DNA of 64,000 bases from Pseudomonadota bacterium (GTDB lineage: Bacteria; Pseudomonadota; Gammaproteobacteria; Eutrophobiales; Eutrophobiaceae), in assembly GCA_013112535.1 (NCBI GenBank), contig JABFGI010000009.1, forward strand, positions 1 to 64,000, read 5' to 3'. The position numbers and the translations under genes are program-made. Position 1 is the stretch's first letter. The number at the start of each line of letters is the position of its first letter. This document shows, piece by piece, positions 1 to 13,486 of this stretch. The notes beneath the pieces are model-generated. The model had not been told where the DNA came from and made no database searches. It saw only the letters and a program-made list of their open reading frames with translations.

Positions 1-84
1 TACAAACAAATAATTTATTCAAGTCGGTTCTGAGGATAAATAACAAAGCCTCAACTTGAATAGTGGTTGTTTATGGAACTTGAA

Positions 85-140
85 CCGTTAATAATTGTGA
101 TTATCGCGTTTTCACACAGTCTGGGCCAGAAGCAGACATT
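85..140 (-). repeat. Short repeat, inverted relative to the copy at 1244-1300
   Basis: Read on the minus strand from 140, this begins AATGTCTGCTTCTGG and continues with AAAACGCGATAATCACA and an AATTATTA tail. The same pattern occurs on the plus strand at 1244-1300 (TGTCTGCTTTGGGTCGAC, then TAAACGCATTATCACA and ATAATTAA). The two copies are imperfect and point away from each other, with the two small genes at 139-1177 between them. I recognise it only as a dispersed intergenic repeat, not as a named element. Confidence 0.5.
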
Positions 141-504
141 AAGCATCAGTTACCTTTTTTATTTTTGGAGAAAATAAATATGCGCTAAAAAGAAATAGCG
201 TTTCAATTACACTTACTGCCGCAATAGGTAAAAAATCATCTTCTTCAATAAAGTCTATCCCTGTAAGCAAGCCAACGATACAAGTAATAAACAACAATGT
301 ACCTTTTGCACTGGCTTTGTCTTTATGAATATCCCATGCAACCCATAGTAAGATACTGAGCCAAAAAATAATCAATCCTAAATTAAACCAATCAAATAGT
401 GGAAGCCCGCGTTCTGTAAAAGAAAGAAGATAAGAATATAGGATGCTTGCAGAAAAACTCAATAACATAAACATATATGCCATTTTTTTGTTTTCTTTAA
501 TCAT
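139..504 (-). CDS. Small hypothetical membrane protein
   Basis: This 121-residue protein has about four hydrophobic segments: roughly residues 8-28, 38-57, 68-84 and 92-111. They are separated by short charged loops, with a lysine-rich N-terminus and C-terminus, so it is very probably an inner-membrane protein. I recognise no domain or motif. It sits next to a GNAT acetyltransferase on the same strand, and both lie between copies of a short repeat, which suggests accessory content. Function unknown. Confidence 0.6.
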   Translation of the reverse strand: MIKENKKMAYMFMLLSFSASILYSYLLSFTERGLPLFDWFNLGLIIFWLSILLWVAWDIHKDKASAKGTLLFITCIVGLLTGIDFIEEDDFLPIAAVSVIETLFLFSAYLFSPKIKKVTDA

Positions 505-547
505 TAAATAAATTCCATTTTATCTTGTATTTAACTAAGCGAATAAA

Positions 548-600
548 TGTCCGCTTTGGGTCGTTCATATTATAACTCGTCATTCGGCCATAAGCGGACA
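548..600. repeat. Hairpin-type intergenic repeat
   Basis: Perfect 9-base inverted ends TGTCCGCTT (548-556) and AAGCGGACA (592-600) enclose GGGTCG, which is shared with the repeats near 140 and 1246. This copy has both arms, while the copy at 1246 has only the left one. It lies between the two small genes. It resembles a short mobile or cassette-associated element, but no attC-type core site (GTTRRRY) is evident. Confidence 0.5.
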
Positions 601-640
601 ATTTATAAAACTTAAATTTATTTCAGCTTGTTATGTGATT

Positions 641-1177
641 TTACCAATATTCCTGTTTATTCAATGCTTTTACACACACAGATGAGCCTACCATTGCATC
701 TATCACGCCACTTTGAAGTGATTGGGCGAGCCAACCCTCAGGCTGTGTTAGTTTGAAAGGCGCTTTTACAATATCTTCGTTGATTTGTTGAAAACCCACT
801 TTAGAGTAAAAATTTGGATCCCCATATGTGAATACAAAGTCTATATCTTTTATTCTTAGGTATTCAATACCATGCCTAATAAGTTGTTGACCTATTCCTT
901 TTCCCTGTTGATCTGTAGCAATAGCAACAGGAGATAGAATAAATGCAATTTTTTCACTAGGAAGTATTAAGCGGCTGAAGAATATACAACCTACTAATTC
1001 TTTTTCCAGAATAGCAACAAAGCCCACAATATCATGTTCATCAGTAGTGATAATTAGTTCGGACACCAAGCGACTAATTGTTTCACCTTCGTCCTGCCCT
1101 TCAGAATCAGAGAACACCTTAGTAAAGAGATTAATAACATCTGGAGACTGACTTGCATTAAAGGTAGAAAGTTTCAT
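641..1177 (-). CDS. GNAT-family N-acetyltransferase (YhbS-like)
   Basis: A 178-residue protein with a single GNAT fold (COG3153/YhbS-like pattern). The acetyl-CoA binding motif A is visible around residues 82-105 as LSPVAIA followed by DQQGKGIGQQLI, matching the family Q/R-x-x-G-x-G/A signature. It is followed by FTYGDPNFYSKVGF, typical of the second half of these enzymes. The acceptor cannot be told from sequence. It sits in a small accessory pocket with an unknown membrane protein and flanking repeats, so recent acquisition is plausible. Confidence 0.85.
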   Translation of the reverse strand: MKLSTFNASQSPDVINLFTKVFSDSEGQDEGETISRLVSELIITTDEHDIVGFVAILEKELVGCIFFSRLILPSEKIAFILSPVAIATDQQGKGIGQQLIRHGIEYLRIKDIDFVFTYGDPNFYSKVGFQQINEDIVKAPFKLTQPEGWLAQSLQSGVIDAMVGSSVCVKALNKQEYW

Positions 1178-1243
1178 TCTTTTAACTCGACTTATTTTTG
1201 ATCAATGAAACAAGCAGCACCATAACTATATTTTAAAGGACGC

Positions 1244-1300
1244 TTTGTCTGCTTTGGGTCGACAGCTGCATAAACGCATTATCACATAATTAAAAATCTA
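1244..1300 (+). repeat. Short repeat, partner of the copy at 85-140
   Basis: Contains TGTCTGCTTTGGGTCG at 1246-1261 followed by TAAACGCATTATCACA. The left arm matches the hairpin repeat at 548-600, and the whole matches the inverted copy at 85-140 with mismatches. It lies in the gap upstream of the MFS gene and could contribute to its promoter region. Confidence 0.45.
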
Positions 1301-1374
1301 TCTGCAACTAAAGTGGCTTTTCTATAGGTGTAAACAATGTAGAATTCGCTCTAATAGATAGCTGATTATTAATT

Positions 1375-2748
1375 ATGCAAGAACAACCTTCAGAATCATT
1401 ACAGCGAATCACCTTGACCATGGTGTTATTGAATGCGTTTACAACACCCTTGATGTTATCCGGGGTAAATGTGGCATTGCCTGCTATTGCGATAGACTTA
1501 TCAATGAATGCCGTATTGTTAAGCTGGATTCCTATGGCTTATCTGATGGCGAGCGCGATGTTTGTTTTAATCTTTGGGCGGCTTGCTGATATGGTTGGGC
1601 GTAAGCGTATCTTTTTGATCGGGACTGGCAGCGTTATTGTTACGTCACTAATTGCGGCATTTGCTGTGAGTGGTACGATGTTGGTAGCAGCTCGTTTTTT
1701 ACAGGGCATGAGTGCGGCGATGTTATATGCCACTCAAGTTGCCATAGTATCTTCGGTGTTCCCGCCAGCTAAACGCGGTCGTGCGATTGGTTTAACGGTA
1801 TCTACTATCTATCTTGGTTTAACCATTGGGCCTTTACTGGGAGGTTTTGTAATTGATGCGTTTGGATGGCGTGCCAGTTTTCTGTTACATATTCCATTAG
1901 CGTTTGTCGTTTTATTACTGGGGGTCTTTTATGTTAAAGGCGACTGGTCTTCTGATGAGCGTGGCAGTTTTGATTTGTTTGGAGCGTTGACTTATATCGT
2001 TTCTATATTAATTATCTGTATTGCAGTTTCGTATTTACCCTCAACCTTAAGTCTGTTTTTATTAGCATTGTCTCTATTTGGTTTTGCCTTCTTCTTTTTA
2101 TTTGAAAAAGTACATAAACACCCGATATTTAATGTTACGTTATTTTTTACCAATCGCATTTTTACTTTTTCCTGTTTGGCATCATTAATTATTTATACGG
2201 CTACATTTGCTAATGTGGTACAGGTCAGTCTTTATTTACAATACTTAAAAGAAATGTCAGCAGCATCTGCCGGGATGATCATGATGTGTCAACCTTTGAC
2301 TATGGCAATCTTTTCGCCATTAGCTGGTCGGCTATCAGATAAAATTGAAGCCCGTTATCTGGCAACAGCAGGGATGGCGGTCAGTTGCGGCGGTTTATTA
2401 TTACTTTCAAACCTACAAGTTGATTCCAGTCTGGATTATTTACTTGGAGCACTTGTCATAACGGGTTTTGGCTTTAGTTTGTTTTCATCACCCAATGTCA
2501 ATGCGATTATGGGTTCTGTAGAGAAACGTTCTCTCGGTAGCGCCAATGGTGTCATGGCAACGATGCGGATCTTCGGTCAGATGACCAGTATGGTATTGGT
2601 TACTCTTGTTTTCGCTTTAATTATTGGGCCAGTAGAAATTGATGTGTCAAATTATGATGCATTGGAAAAAGCAATTCGTTTGACTTTTTCAATTGCTGCC
2701 TGTTTATGTTTACCAGGATTGTATTTTTCTGTCGCCAGAGGCAAGTGA
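1375..2748 (+). CDS. MFS drug-type exporter (DHA2/EmrB-QacA-like)
   Basis: A 457-residue major facilitator with hydrophobic segments along the whole length. The loop 2-3 signature GRLADMVGRKR is near residue 65, and motif C-like glycine/proline patterns (TIGPLLGGFVIDAFGWR) are near residue 145-165. The closest general pattern is the 14-TM DHA2 drug:H+ antiporter group, but no membrane-fusion partner or outer-membrane channel lies nearby, so the substrate is unknown. It is a single transcription unit, convergent with ycgL, and a 12-bp perfect hairpin lies just beyond its stop. Confidence 0.85.
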   Translation: MQEQPSESLQRITLTMVLLNAFTTPLMLSGVNVALPAIAIDLSMNAVLLSWIPMAYLMASAMFVLIFGRLADMVGRKRIFLIGTGSVIVTSLIAAFAVSGTMLVAARFLQGMSAAMLYATQVAIVSSVFPPAKRGRAIGLTVSTIYLGLTIGPLLGGFVIDAFGWRASFLLHIPLAFVVLLLGVFYVKGDWSSDERGSFDLFGALTYIVSILIICIAVSYLPSTLSLFLLALSLFGFAFFFLFEKVHKHPIFNVTLFFTNRIFTFSCLASLIIYTATFANVVQVSLYLQYLKEMSAASAGMIMMCQPLTMAIFSPLAGRLSDKIEARYLATAGMAVSCGGLLLLSNLQVDSSLDYLLGALVITGFGFSLFSSPNVNAIMGSVEKRSLGSANGVMATMRIFGQMTSMVLVTLVFALIIGPVEIDVSNYDALEKAIRLTFSIAACLCLPGLYFSVARGK

Positions 2749-2808
2749 CACTCGTCAGCAGGTTTACTATATTTCTTTCGGATTTATTTTTTGTTGCTAG
2801 ATGTGTAT

Positions 2809-2836
2809 TGTCATTCCTGCCTTCGCAGGAATGACA
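2809..2836. repeat. Perfect 12-bp hairpin, dispersed-repeat type
   Basis: TGTCATTCCTGC (2809-2820) and GCAGGAATGACA (2825-2836) are perfect inverted arms around a CTTC loop. It lies between the convergent MFS and ycgL genes, so it may terminate transcription, although no strong T-run follows on either strand. A related hairpin with GGGAATGACA lies at 25081-25107. Confidence 0.6.
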
Positions 2837-2869
2837 GATTAATACTCTGTTAACTTGCCATAGGCTTAT

Positions 2870-3139
2870 TTAATCTCCGCTATACAAGTTTGGTTTTAAT
2901 GGGTCGGGCGGCATTTGTAAGTGGTAACCTTTCTCTTCAAGGTTTTCCATCACCACATTAACATCTTCACGTGCGAGTTTTCTATCAGGTGTTAATTCCA
3001 AATCGATAACATGCGTTAGCTCTTTTACCATTGCGGTTAATTCTTCAGGAAGATCATCACTGGTTTTATCTGAATGAATGTAAAGATACATACCATCTTG
3101 CCTAGCACAACGATAGATTTTGCAGTTAATTTTTTTCAT
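2870..3139 (-). CDS. ycgL: YcgL domain-containing protein
   Basis: This 89-residue protein matches the YcgL (DUF709) family over its whole length. It has CKIYRC at the start, DGMYLYI near residue 16, a central LTHVIDLEL, and a C-terminal part with GYHLQMPPDP. YcgL is a small conserved gammaproteobacterial protein of unclear function, usually found alone or near RNase D/minCDE. Here it lies just downstream of fhs on the same strand, separated by a strong hairpin. Confidence 0.85.
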   Translation of the reverse strand: MKKINCKIYRCARQDGMYLYIHSDKTSDDLPEELTAMVKELTHVIDLELTPDRKLAREDVNVVMENLEEKGYHLQMPPDPLKPNLYSGD

Positions 3140-3150
3140 AGTAAAAATAG

Positions 3151-3175
3151 TTAAGGGCGCATGAAGCGCCCTTAA
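3151..3175 (-). terminator. Probable terminator downstream of fhs
   Basis: A perfect 10-bp stem, TTAAGGGCGC (3151-3160) with GCGCCCTTAA (3166-3175), encloses a 5-base loop. On the minus strand it follows the fhs stop by about 30 bases and is trailed by CTATTTTTA. On the plus strand it is followed by T5. It separates fhs from ycgL. Confidence 0.7.
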
Positions 3176-3204
3176 TTTTTAGAACATTTTAGAATGTATA
3201 TTAT

Positions 3205-4878
3205 TTAGAATAAGCCAGTGATATTACCGTTATCATCAATATCGATGCGTTCAGCAGCAGGAACTTTCGGTAAACCCGGCATGGTCATCATGTTACCGCA
3301 GATAGCAACGACGAAACCGGCACCGTTAGCTAAACGTACTTCACTGACATGAAGATTATGACCTGTTGGTGCGCCTATCGCCGTTGGATCGGTTGAGAAA
3401 GACATTTGAGTTTTTGCCATACAAACAGGATATGAACCGTATTCTTTATTCCAGTCTTCCAATTGTGCTTTCACTTTTGGATCGAATGTTACTGAACCCG
3501 CACCGTAAACTTTGGTTGCAACAGCTTCGATCTTTTCAGGTAAAGATGCACTGTCTTCATAAACATATTTATGTGAACCAGGGTTATTATCAACAATATC
3601 CACCACGGCTTTAGCCAGGTCTTCAGCACCGGCACCGCCATCAGCCCAGTGTTTAGACACGACTGCTGTTGCGCCCAATGATTCACAACGTTTCATCAAC
3701 ATATCAACTTCTGCATCGGTATCTAATGTGAAATGATTCAAACATACAACGCAAGGTAAGCCATAGACTTCGGTAATGTTTTTAATATGGCGTTCCATAT
3801 TCACCATGCCTTTATCTAACGCTTCCAGATTTTCTTCATTCAAATCTGCTTTTGCCACACCACCGTGATATTTCATTGCCCGAATCGTTGCAACTAAAAC
3901 AATGGCGGCTGGTTTTAAATCTGCCATACGGGTTTTGATATCAATAAATTTTTCAGCACCGAGGTCCGCACCAAAACCACCTTCGGTAACAACATAATCA
4001 GCCAGTTTCAAGCCAGTCTTAGTTGCTGTAACCGTGTTACAACCATGGGCGATATTTGCAAAAGGACCACCATGGATAATGGCGATATTATTTTCCAGTG
4101 TTTGAACCATGTTCGGATTAATCGCGTCTTTTAATAATGCCGCCATCGAACCATGAGCATTTAAGTCACGCGCATAAACAGGTGTTTTATTATCTTTTTT
4201 ATAACCGATAACAATTTTACCTAGACGTTCTTTCAAGTCAGCGCGACTGGTAGCTAAACATAGTATTGCCATGATTTCTGAAGCAACAACTATGTCATAA
4301 CCATCTTCACGTAGATAACCATTTGCAGGGCCACCCATACCGACAGTGATTTTACGTAATGCACGGTCATTCATATCAACAACACGTTTGAATTGAATGC
4401 GACGTGGGTCAATACCTAATTCATTACCGTGGTTGATATGGTTATCAATCATGGCGGAAAGTAAGTTGTGTGCAACGCCAATTGCATGGAAGTCGCCAGT
4501 AAAATGAAGGTTAATATCTTCCATCGGTACGACTTGCGCGTAACCGCCACCGGCAGCCCCACCTTTCACACCAAAACAAGGACCTAATGAAGGTTCACGC
4601 AAACACATGATGGCTTTTTTACCAATACGATTTAATGCATCGCCAAGACCTACTGTTGTGGTTGTTTTACCTTCACCTGCTGGAGTAGGACTAACTGCCG
4701 TGACCAGAATTAACTTTCCGTCTTCCTTGTCTTTCAGGCTGTCGATATAGTTGAGTGACAATTTTGCCTTGTAGTGACCATAGGGTTCTAAATGTTCACT
4801 ATCTATCCCATATTGATCTTTTGCCAGATCAACAATACGTTTCATTTTTGCCTTTTGAGCAATTTCAATATCAGACAT
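3205..4878 (-). CDS. fhs: Formate-tetrahydrofolate ligase
   Basis: This enzyme makes 10-formyl-tetrahydrofolate from formate, THF and ATP in cytosolic one-carbon metabolism. The protein is 557 residues, the normal family length. It carries the nucleotide-binding loop [18 protein letters not shown] near residue 65 and the family blocks [21 protein letters not shown] near residue 95 and [14 protein letters not shown] near residue 300. The start is well supported by a strong ribosome site (GGAGGACTT) a few bases before the ATG. It is probably monocistronic because of the hairpin after the stop. It pairs functionally with glyA elsewhere in the window. Confidence 0.97.
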   Translation of the reverse strand: MSDIEIAQKAKMKRIVDLAKDQYGIDSEHLEPYGHYKAKLSLNYIDSLKDKEDGKLILVTAVSPTPAGEGKTTTTVGLGDALNRIGKKAIMCLREPSLGPCFGVKGGAAGGGYAQVVPMEDINLHFTGDFHAIGVAHNLLSAMIDNHINHGNELGIDPRRIQFKRVVDMNDRALRKITVGMGGPANGYLREDGYDIVVASEIMAILCLATSRADLKERLGKIVIGYKKDNKTPVYARDLNAHGSMAALLKDAINPNMVQTLENNIAIIHGGPFANIAHGCNTVTATKTGLKLADYVVTEGGFGADLGAEKFIDIKTRMADLKPAAIVLVATIRAMKYHGGVAKADLNEENLEALDKGMVNMERHIKNITEVYGLPCVVCLNHFTLDTDAEVDMLMKRCESLGATAVVSKHWADGGAGAEDLAKAVVDIVDNNPGSHKYVYEDSASLPEKIEAVATKVYGAGSVTFDPKVKAQLEDWNKEYGSYPVCMAKTQMSFSTDPTAIGAPTGHNLHVSEVRLANGAGFVVAICGNMMTMPGLPKVPAAERIDIDDNGNITGLF

Positions 4879-5085
4879 TCAAGTCCTCCAGAACTAAGTA
4901 AATGTTAAATTATTATAAAATACAAAAAGTTATATTATTTATGTAATGAAATTGTTATGTTCACTTATCGTTATAGTATTTTAAGGTGTGAACGAATTTT
5001 GGACATTTTAGCGTGTTGGCGTGAATTTCTCTAACTTCTTTCAATAGAATTTACACGTCTCATAGAAATATCCAAATTTACAAGG

Positions 5086-6822
5086 GTGATAATCATAAAC
5101 GTTTTACTGGATTATTTAATACGTATTCGAGTCCTGCTGGCTGGAAAGCAAGCATTATTTGCGCTTTCATTATTAGGACTGCTGACAGGTATTCTCGCTG
5201 GTGGAGTGATTATTCTGTTTCGTTTTAGTATTGAATATACCCAAACGTTTTTTTTGCCCGGAGCTGATCCTGAAAACTACGAGGGTTTAAGTTGGCAAGT
5301 ACGCATATTAATTACTTCGGCAGGAGGGTTGATTTTAGGAGTACTTTATTATTTTTACTCTAAAATTCCGCTCAGAGTAGGCGTAATACATGTTTTAGAA
5401 CGCTTGGCTTATAACGAAGGTAATTTACCTTTAAAAAATATGATACTGCAATTTTTTGGAGCAACGATTGCTATCGTATCTGGTCATTCAGTCGGTCGTG
5501 AAGGTCCCAGTGTGCATTTAGGGGCAGGGACAGCAAGTTTGCTGGGCCAATATCTTCATTTACCTAACAACAGTATTCGTACCTTAGTGGGTTGTGGTGC
5601 CGCTGCAGCAATTGCAGCCTCTTTTAATACGCCACTCGCCGGCGTTATTTTCGCAATGGAAGTCATTTTAATGGAATACACCATTACCGGTTTCACGCCT
5701 ATTATCTTATCTGCAGTAAGCGCGACAGCCGTGTGTCGGATGGTATTCGATACCGAACCAATTTTTGTCGTTCAAGCAGTTGACCTTGAATCTTTTTTTG
5801 AGCTACCGATTATAGTACTAATGGGTATTTTCATTGGAACTATTGCAGCGCTACTTATCCGGTTAACACGAATCATGACGATACAGGGCGCGAAAATATC
5901 CATAGGGTTACGCTTGTTTCTTGCCGGAGCAGGTGTGGGATTAATAGCCTTAATAAGTCCTGAAGTCATGGGTATCGGCTATGACACAGTAAATGCGGTG
6001 ATGCTAGGCCAAATTGGTATTTTTGCGATAGTTGTTATTTTGTTGGCCAAAGTAGTTGCGACTTCACTTTGTGTTGGTTTTAGTATCCCTGCAGGACTAA
6101 TTGGCCCTGCTATTTTTATAGGTGGTTTAGCAGGAGGTATTGTTGGTAAATGTGTTGAAATGTATAGCAGCAATTTTTCGGATATAGGTCTTTATGTCAT
6201 GTTAGGTATGGGTGCAATGATGGGGGCGACATTACAAGCACCTTTGGCTGCATTGTTGGCATTACTCGAAATGACAGGGAATCAGAATATAATTTTTCCG
6301 GGTATGCTTGCTATTGTTAGCGCCAATCTGGCTGCACGTGAATTATTCAAAAGTGACTCTTTCTTTTTAACTCAGTTTAAAGGCTTTGGACTTGATTATA
6401 GAAACGATCCTGTCGCGCAGTCTTTGAGACGTATTGGTGTGGAATCGGTTATGAACAAGGCATATATCATGACTGAACCTGTTATTTCACGAACCGTTGC
6501 CAATACGCATTTAAAAGAATCACCAGACTGGCTATTAATCAGACGTGATGACAGCAACCAATTAATGCCAGCGACTGACTTAGCACGACATTTGAAAGAG
6601 ACAGATGATGATGAAGTTGATTTACTGGAAATCCCTGCCAAACGTCGACAATTGGTGTCGGTCAGTCTTGAATCGACTTTGCAACATGCACAACAACTTT
6701 TAAATGATTCTGAAGCTGAGGCACTGTATGTAATCAGGAAACTAGGCGTTTCCGCTGACCGTATTTATGGCATCCTGACTCAGGAAGACATAGAAAAGCA
6801 TTACCGTTCTACCAGCCATTAA
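5086..6822 (+). CDS. ClC-family chloride channel/antiporter with C-terminal CBS-like region
   Basis: A 578-residue integral membrane protein of the ClC family with a GTG start. The gating-glutamate motif GREGP is near residue 140, the internal glutamate equivalent lies in GVIFAMEV, and the anion-pathway motif GFSIPAGLIGP is near residue 330. The first selectivity motif (GSGIP in E. coli ClcA) is replaced by RVGVIHVLERL, as in a separate bacterial ClC subgroup. After about residue 440 the protein is soluble and contains degenerate CBS-type repeats (ESVMNKAYIM, then GILTQEDIEKHY). Whether it is a channel or a proton exchanger cannot be read from sequence. Confidence 0.88.
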   Translation: MIIINVLLDYLIRIRVLLAGKQALFALSLLGLLTGILAGGVIILFRFSIEYTQTFFLPGADPENYEGLSWQVRILITSAGGLILGVLYYFYSKIPLRVGVIHVLERLAYNEGNLPLKNMILQFFGATIAIVSGHSVGREGPSVHLGAGTASLLGQYLHLPNNSIRTLVGCGAAAAIAASFNTPLAGVIFAMEVILMEYTITGFTPIILSAVSATAVCRMVFDTEPIFVVQAVDLESFFELPIIVLMGIFIGTIAALLIRLTRIMTIQGAKISIGLRLFLAGAGVGLIALISPEVMGIGYDTVNAVMLGQIGIFAIVVILLAKVVATSLCVGFSIPAGLIGPAIFIGGLAGGIVGKCVEMYSSNFSDIGLYVMLGMGAMMGATLQAPLAALLALLEMTGNQNIIFPGMLAIVSANLAARELFKSDSFFLTQFKGFGLDYRNDPVAQSLRRIGVESVMNKAYIMTEPVISRTVANTHLKESPDWLLIRRDDSNQLMPATDLARHLKETDDDEVDLLEIPAKRRQLVSVSLESTLQHAQQLLNDSEAEALYVIRKLGVSADRIYGILTQEDIEKHYRSTSH

Positions 6823-6971
6823 ATTTGTTTTCATTTGAAAAATTATTCTTTATTTTATGGTGTCTTAACCTCGAATCTGTTAGTCTTATTTCCCCTGAAT
6901 ATGAAACTATTTAGGCAAATTTTTACCCCTAAAACCGGTTGTTTCAGACTGGGCAAATTCGCTCCCTCTAA

Positions 6972-9456
<2,485 letters not shown>

Positions 9457-9496
9457 AAAAGAATTTAAAAATTAAAAATTGGTATTGGAGAAATAA

Positions 9497-10786
<1,290 letters not shown>

Positions 10787-10812
10787 TAATGATGGTGGAT
10801 TTAGTTTAATAG

Positions 10813-11109
10813 ATGAGAATAAGTACCGCACTTTTCGTTTTATTATTGGTACTGTTGCAGTATCGACTATGGTTCGGTAACGGTAGCATGACGGAAGTGC
10901 ATCATCTTGAAAAACAAATCAGTCAGGTTAAAGAAGATAATCAAAAATTAAAAGAACGTAATCTCTCGTTAACTGCAGAAGTCTATGACTTGAAACAGGG
11001 ACAGGAAGCGATTGAGGAAAGAGCAAGAAGCGAAATGGGAATGATCAAGTATGATGAAACCTTTTATCAAATAATTGATTATTCAGGTTCTCAAGCTAAT
11101 TCGAATTAG
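10813..11109 (+). CDS. ftsB: Cell division protein FtsB
   Basis: A 98-residue bitopic membrane protein of the divisome. It has a short cytoplasmic start, one membrane segment (about residues 4-20), then a periplasmic coiled coil (KQISQVKEDNQKLKERN onward) with regular leucine/charged heptads, and an EERARSEMGMIK block typical of FtsB. It partners with FtsL and FtsQ. Position between eno and ispD is the classic gammaproteobacterial arrangement. It has only a 5-base gap to ispD. Confidence 0.93.
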   Translation: MRISTALFVLLLVLLQYRLWFGNGSMTEVHHLEKQISQVKEDNQKLKERNLSLTAEVYDLKQGQEAIEERARSEMGMIKYDETFYQIIDYSGSQANSN

Positions 11110-11114
11110 GAAGC

Positions 11115-11816
11115 ATGTCTGATAGCTCAAAATACTGGGTCGTTATTCCAGCTGCTGGTGTCGGTAAACGCATGGGTGTTGATAAACCGAAACAGTATAT
11201 TTCAGTTAATGGCAAGACTATCATTGAACATACTATTGATTGTTTTATTAATCGCGAAGAAATAGAAGCTGTTGTTGTTGCGATTTCAAAAGCAGATGAA
11301 TATTGGCCAGATCTGGAAATAGCCAAGCATGAAAAAGTAATTGCAGCGCCGGGTGGTGTTGAACGTTATCAATCTGTGTTTAATGGTTTGCAAGTATTAC
11401 AGGATAAAGCAAAAAAGAATGATTGGATTCTGGTTCATGATGCAGCGCGACCTTGTTTGAATCAGTCAGCTATTGACAGGTTGATCATTAATTTACGGAC
11501 GCATGATGTTGGCGGAATTCTGGCAATGCCTTGTCGGGATACAATGAAGCGAGCGAATGAGTCTGGTGTTATCGTAGATACAGTTGAACGTGAGTCACTT
11601 TGGCATGCACAAACACCGCAGATGTTTAAATATGGGAAACTATTTTCTGCCATTGAAAAAATACTGGATGGCGATATTGTTATTACAGATGAAGCGATGG
11701 CAATGGAGTTAGCCGGTTATAATCCAATGCTTGTACAAGGGCATCAGGAAAATATAAAAATAACCCATAAAGATGATCTGCAATACCTGGAACACTTTTT
11801 AAATGAGATGACATAA
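11115..11816 (+). CDS. ispD: 2-C-methyl-D-erythritol 4-phosphate cytidylyltransferase
   Basis: Third enzyme of the non-mevalonate (MEP) isoprenoid pathway; attaches CMP to methylerythritol phosphate. The 233 residues show the nucleotide-binding loop [17 protein letters not shown] near residue 12, VHDAARP near residue 103, and TPQMF near 165. It starts at an ATG with an AGGAAG ribosome site. It is followed after one base by ispF, the next-but-one enzyme of the pathway. Confidence 0.97.
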   Translation: MSDSSKYWVVIPAAGVGKRMGVDKPKQYISVNGKTIIEHTIDCFINREEIEAVVVAISKADEYWPDLEIAKHEKVIAAPGGVERYQSVFNGLQVLQDKAKKNDWILVHDAARPCLNQSAIDRLIINLRTHDVGGILAMPCRDTMKRANESGVIVDTVERESLWHAQTPQMFKYGKLFSAIEKILDGDIVITDEAMAMELAGYNPMLVQGHQENIKITHKDDLQYLEHFLNEMT

Positions 11817-11817
11817 G

Positions 11818-12291
11818 ATGCGAATTGGACACGGATATGATGTACATCGTCTTGTTGAAGACCGACCTTTAATTTTGGGTGGGGTGACTATTCCTCACGA
11901 AAAAGGTCTTGAAGGTCATTCGGATGCAGATGCTGTGATACATGCCTTATGTGACGCCATACTTGGTGCACTGTGTTCAGGGGATATTGGTAATCATTTT
12001 CCTGATACCGATCCGGAGTTAAAAAACGTCGACAGTCGTTTATTATTAAAACAAGTATTTAGTTTGATGAACGAGAATGATTACGAACTAGGCAATGCGG
12101 ATATCACTATTCTCGCACAAGCACCCAAGATGGCAGGATATATTCCGGCAATGAGAGAAATCCTGGCTAGTGATTTAAAATCAAAAGTGGAAAATATCAA
12201 TATTAAGGCCACAACCACAGAAAAGATGGGTTTCGTTGGCCTTGGAGAAGGCATAGCCGCGCATGCTGTCGTTTTATTAAAGTCTTTCTAG
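11818..12291 (+). CDS. ispF: 2-C-methyl-D-erythritol 2,4-cyclodiphosphate synthase
   Basis: Cyclises CDP-methylerythritol phosphate in the MEP pathway; forms a zinc-dependent trimer. The 157 residues contain the metal site GHGYDVHRL at the start, [15 protein letters not shown] near residue 34, and the C-terminal [14 protein letters not shown]. It ends the pyrG-ispF run. The final 21 codons have a divergent second copy at 17556-17618, a remnant beyond the rpf locus. Confidence 0.98.
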   Translation: MRIGHGYDVHRLVEDRPLILGGVTIPHEKGLEGHSDADAVIHALCDAILGALCSGDIGNHFPDTDPELKNVDSRLLLKQVFSLMNENDYELGNADITILAQAPKMAGYIPAMREILASDLKSKVENINIKATTTEKMGFVGLGEGIAAHAVVLLKSF

Positions 12292-12448
12292 AATCAATTC
12301 ACAAAAATAGCTCTTCTTATAGCTGTAAAAAGTAATATAGTTTAAGGGCATCATCATTCGGTTTAGTGGCATTGTTCTCGTTATCTGTGAGATGAATGTT
12401 CTCAAAATCAAAGGATGATTTCTTTAATCAATAATAAGGAGATTCATT

Positions 12449-13372
12449 ATGAATACTGTCAGATACAGTAGTGAGGTTGAAAACTTCGAACAGTTTAATT
12501 TGAAAACTCAAACGAGTTTAGAAAATAATCTAGACGAGTATCATTTTTTACATCAAAAGTTTGATAGAGAAAGACGAATTTTGTGGCTGTATATGAAACC
12601 TGAAGGAAGACAATGTTTTTCAATAAATTTACTTAAAGACATGATGGCTCAGCATGAATTATTATTGGAAAATCATGGGATATATTATCATGAACATATT
12701 CCATACAAGGTGCATTATCAAGTGCTCACTTCGGAAGTTGGAACACCTTATAATCTTGGAGGGGATCTTGAGTTATTTATTAAGTATATAAAAGCTAAAG
12801 ATCGAACTTTACTTAGAGAGTATGCAAAGTTATGTATTAATGTATTGCATCCAACAGCAATTAATTTTGATTCTACTATAAAAACGATATCACTTGTTAG
12901 GGGGCAAGCATTAGGAGGTGGGTTCGAATCTGCTTTATCGAGTAGTCTTTTGGTGGCTGAGAAAAGTGCAAAACTAGGGTTGCCTGAAGTACTTTTCAAC
13001 TTGTTTCCAGGTATGGGAGCCTACCACTTATTAGCGAGGAGACTGCCAACCGCTCAAGTTGAAAAAATGATTTTAAGTGGAAGAGTATATGACGCTAAAG
13101 AACTCTATGACATGGGTGTCGTTGATATTTTAGCCGAAGATGGTGAAGGCGAAAAAGTAATCTATGATTATGTCGATAAACATAAACGCCATATTAATAC
13201 TCAAATTGGATTACAAAAGGCTCGGCAAATTTACCAACCGATTACACATTCGGAACTTATGCGTGTGTGTGACGTTTGGGTAGATGCAGCTATGCAATTG
13301 GAATCTCGTGACTTGAGAGTTATGGAACGTTTAGTGAAAGCCCAGTATAGAATGGGCTATGAGAAAAATTAA
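12449..13372 (+). CDS. rpfF: RpfF-like DSF synthase (crotonase superfamily)
   Basis: Predicted to make a cis-2-unsaturated fatty acid signal (diffusible signal factor), acting as acyl-ACP dehydratase and thioesterase. The 307 residues follow Xanthomonas RpfF in order: YNLGGDLELF near residue 101, GQALGGGFESAL with Glu160, GLPEVLFNLFPGMGAY with Glu180, and a C-terminal WVDAAMQLE. Glu160 and Glu180 lie 20 residues apart, as do the catalytic Glu141/Glu161 of Xanthomonas RpfF. These residues separate it from ordinary enoyl-CoA hydratases. A strong AAGGAG ribosome site precedes the ATG. It converges on rpfC, the same arrangement as in Xanthomonas. Confidence 0.92.
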   Translation: MNTVRYSSEVENFEQFNLKTQTSLENNLDEYHFLHQKFDRERRILWLYMKPEGRQCFSINLLKDMMAQHELLLENHGIYYHEHIPYKVHYQVLTSEVGTPYNLGGDLELFIKYIKAKDRTLLREYAKLCINVLHPTAINFDSTIKTISLVRGQALGGGFESALSSSLLVAEKSAKLGLPEVLFNLFPGMGAYHLLARRLPTAQVEKMILSGRVYDAKELYDMGVVDILAEDGEGEKVIYDYVDKHKRHINTQIGLQKARQIYQPITHSELMRVCDVWVDAAMQLESRDLRVMERLVKAQYRMGYEKN

Positions 13373-13486
13373 AGCCAATAAGTACTATTACATAAACGAT
13401 GACAATATGAAGTTTTCTTATGCAACTTAGTAATTTAAAAGCTTTATGTGTGTTGAGTAATTGTCTAGATAGGATGTCTCTTTTGC

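Noticed and set aside
548-600. Integron attC site
   Set aside because: The arms are inverted repeats, but no GTTRRRY core site or integrase is present in the window.
12449-13372. An ordinary enoyl-CoA hydratase
   Set aside because: The N-terminal extension, YNLGGDLELF block, LFPGMGAY motif and the rpfC/rpfG neighbours fit RpfF instead.
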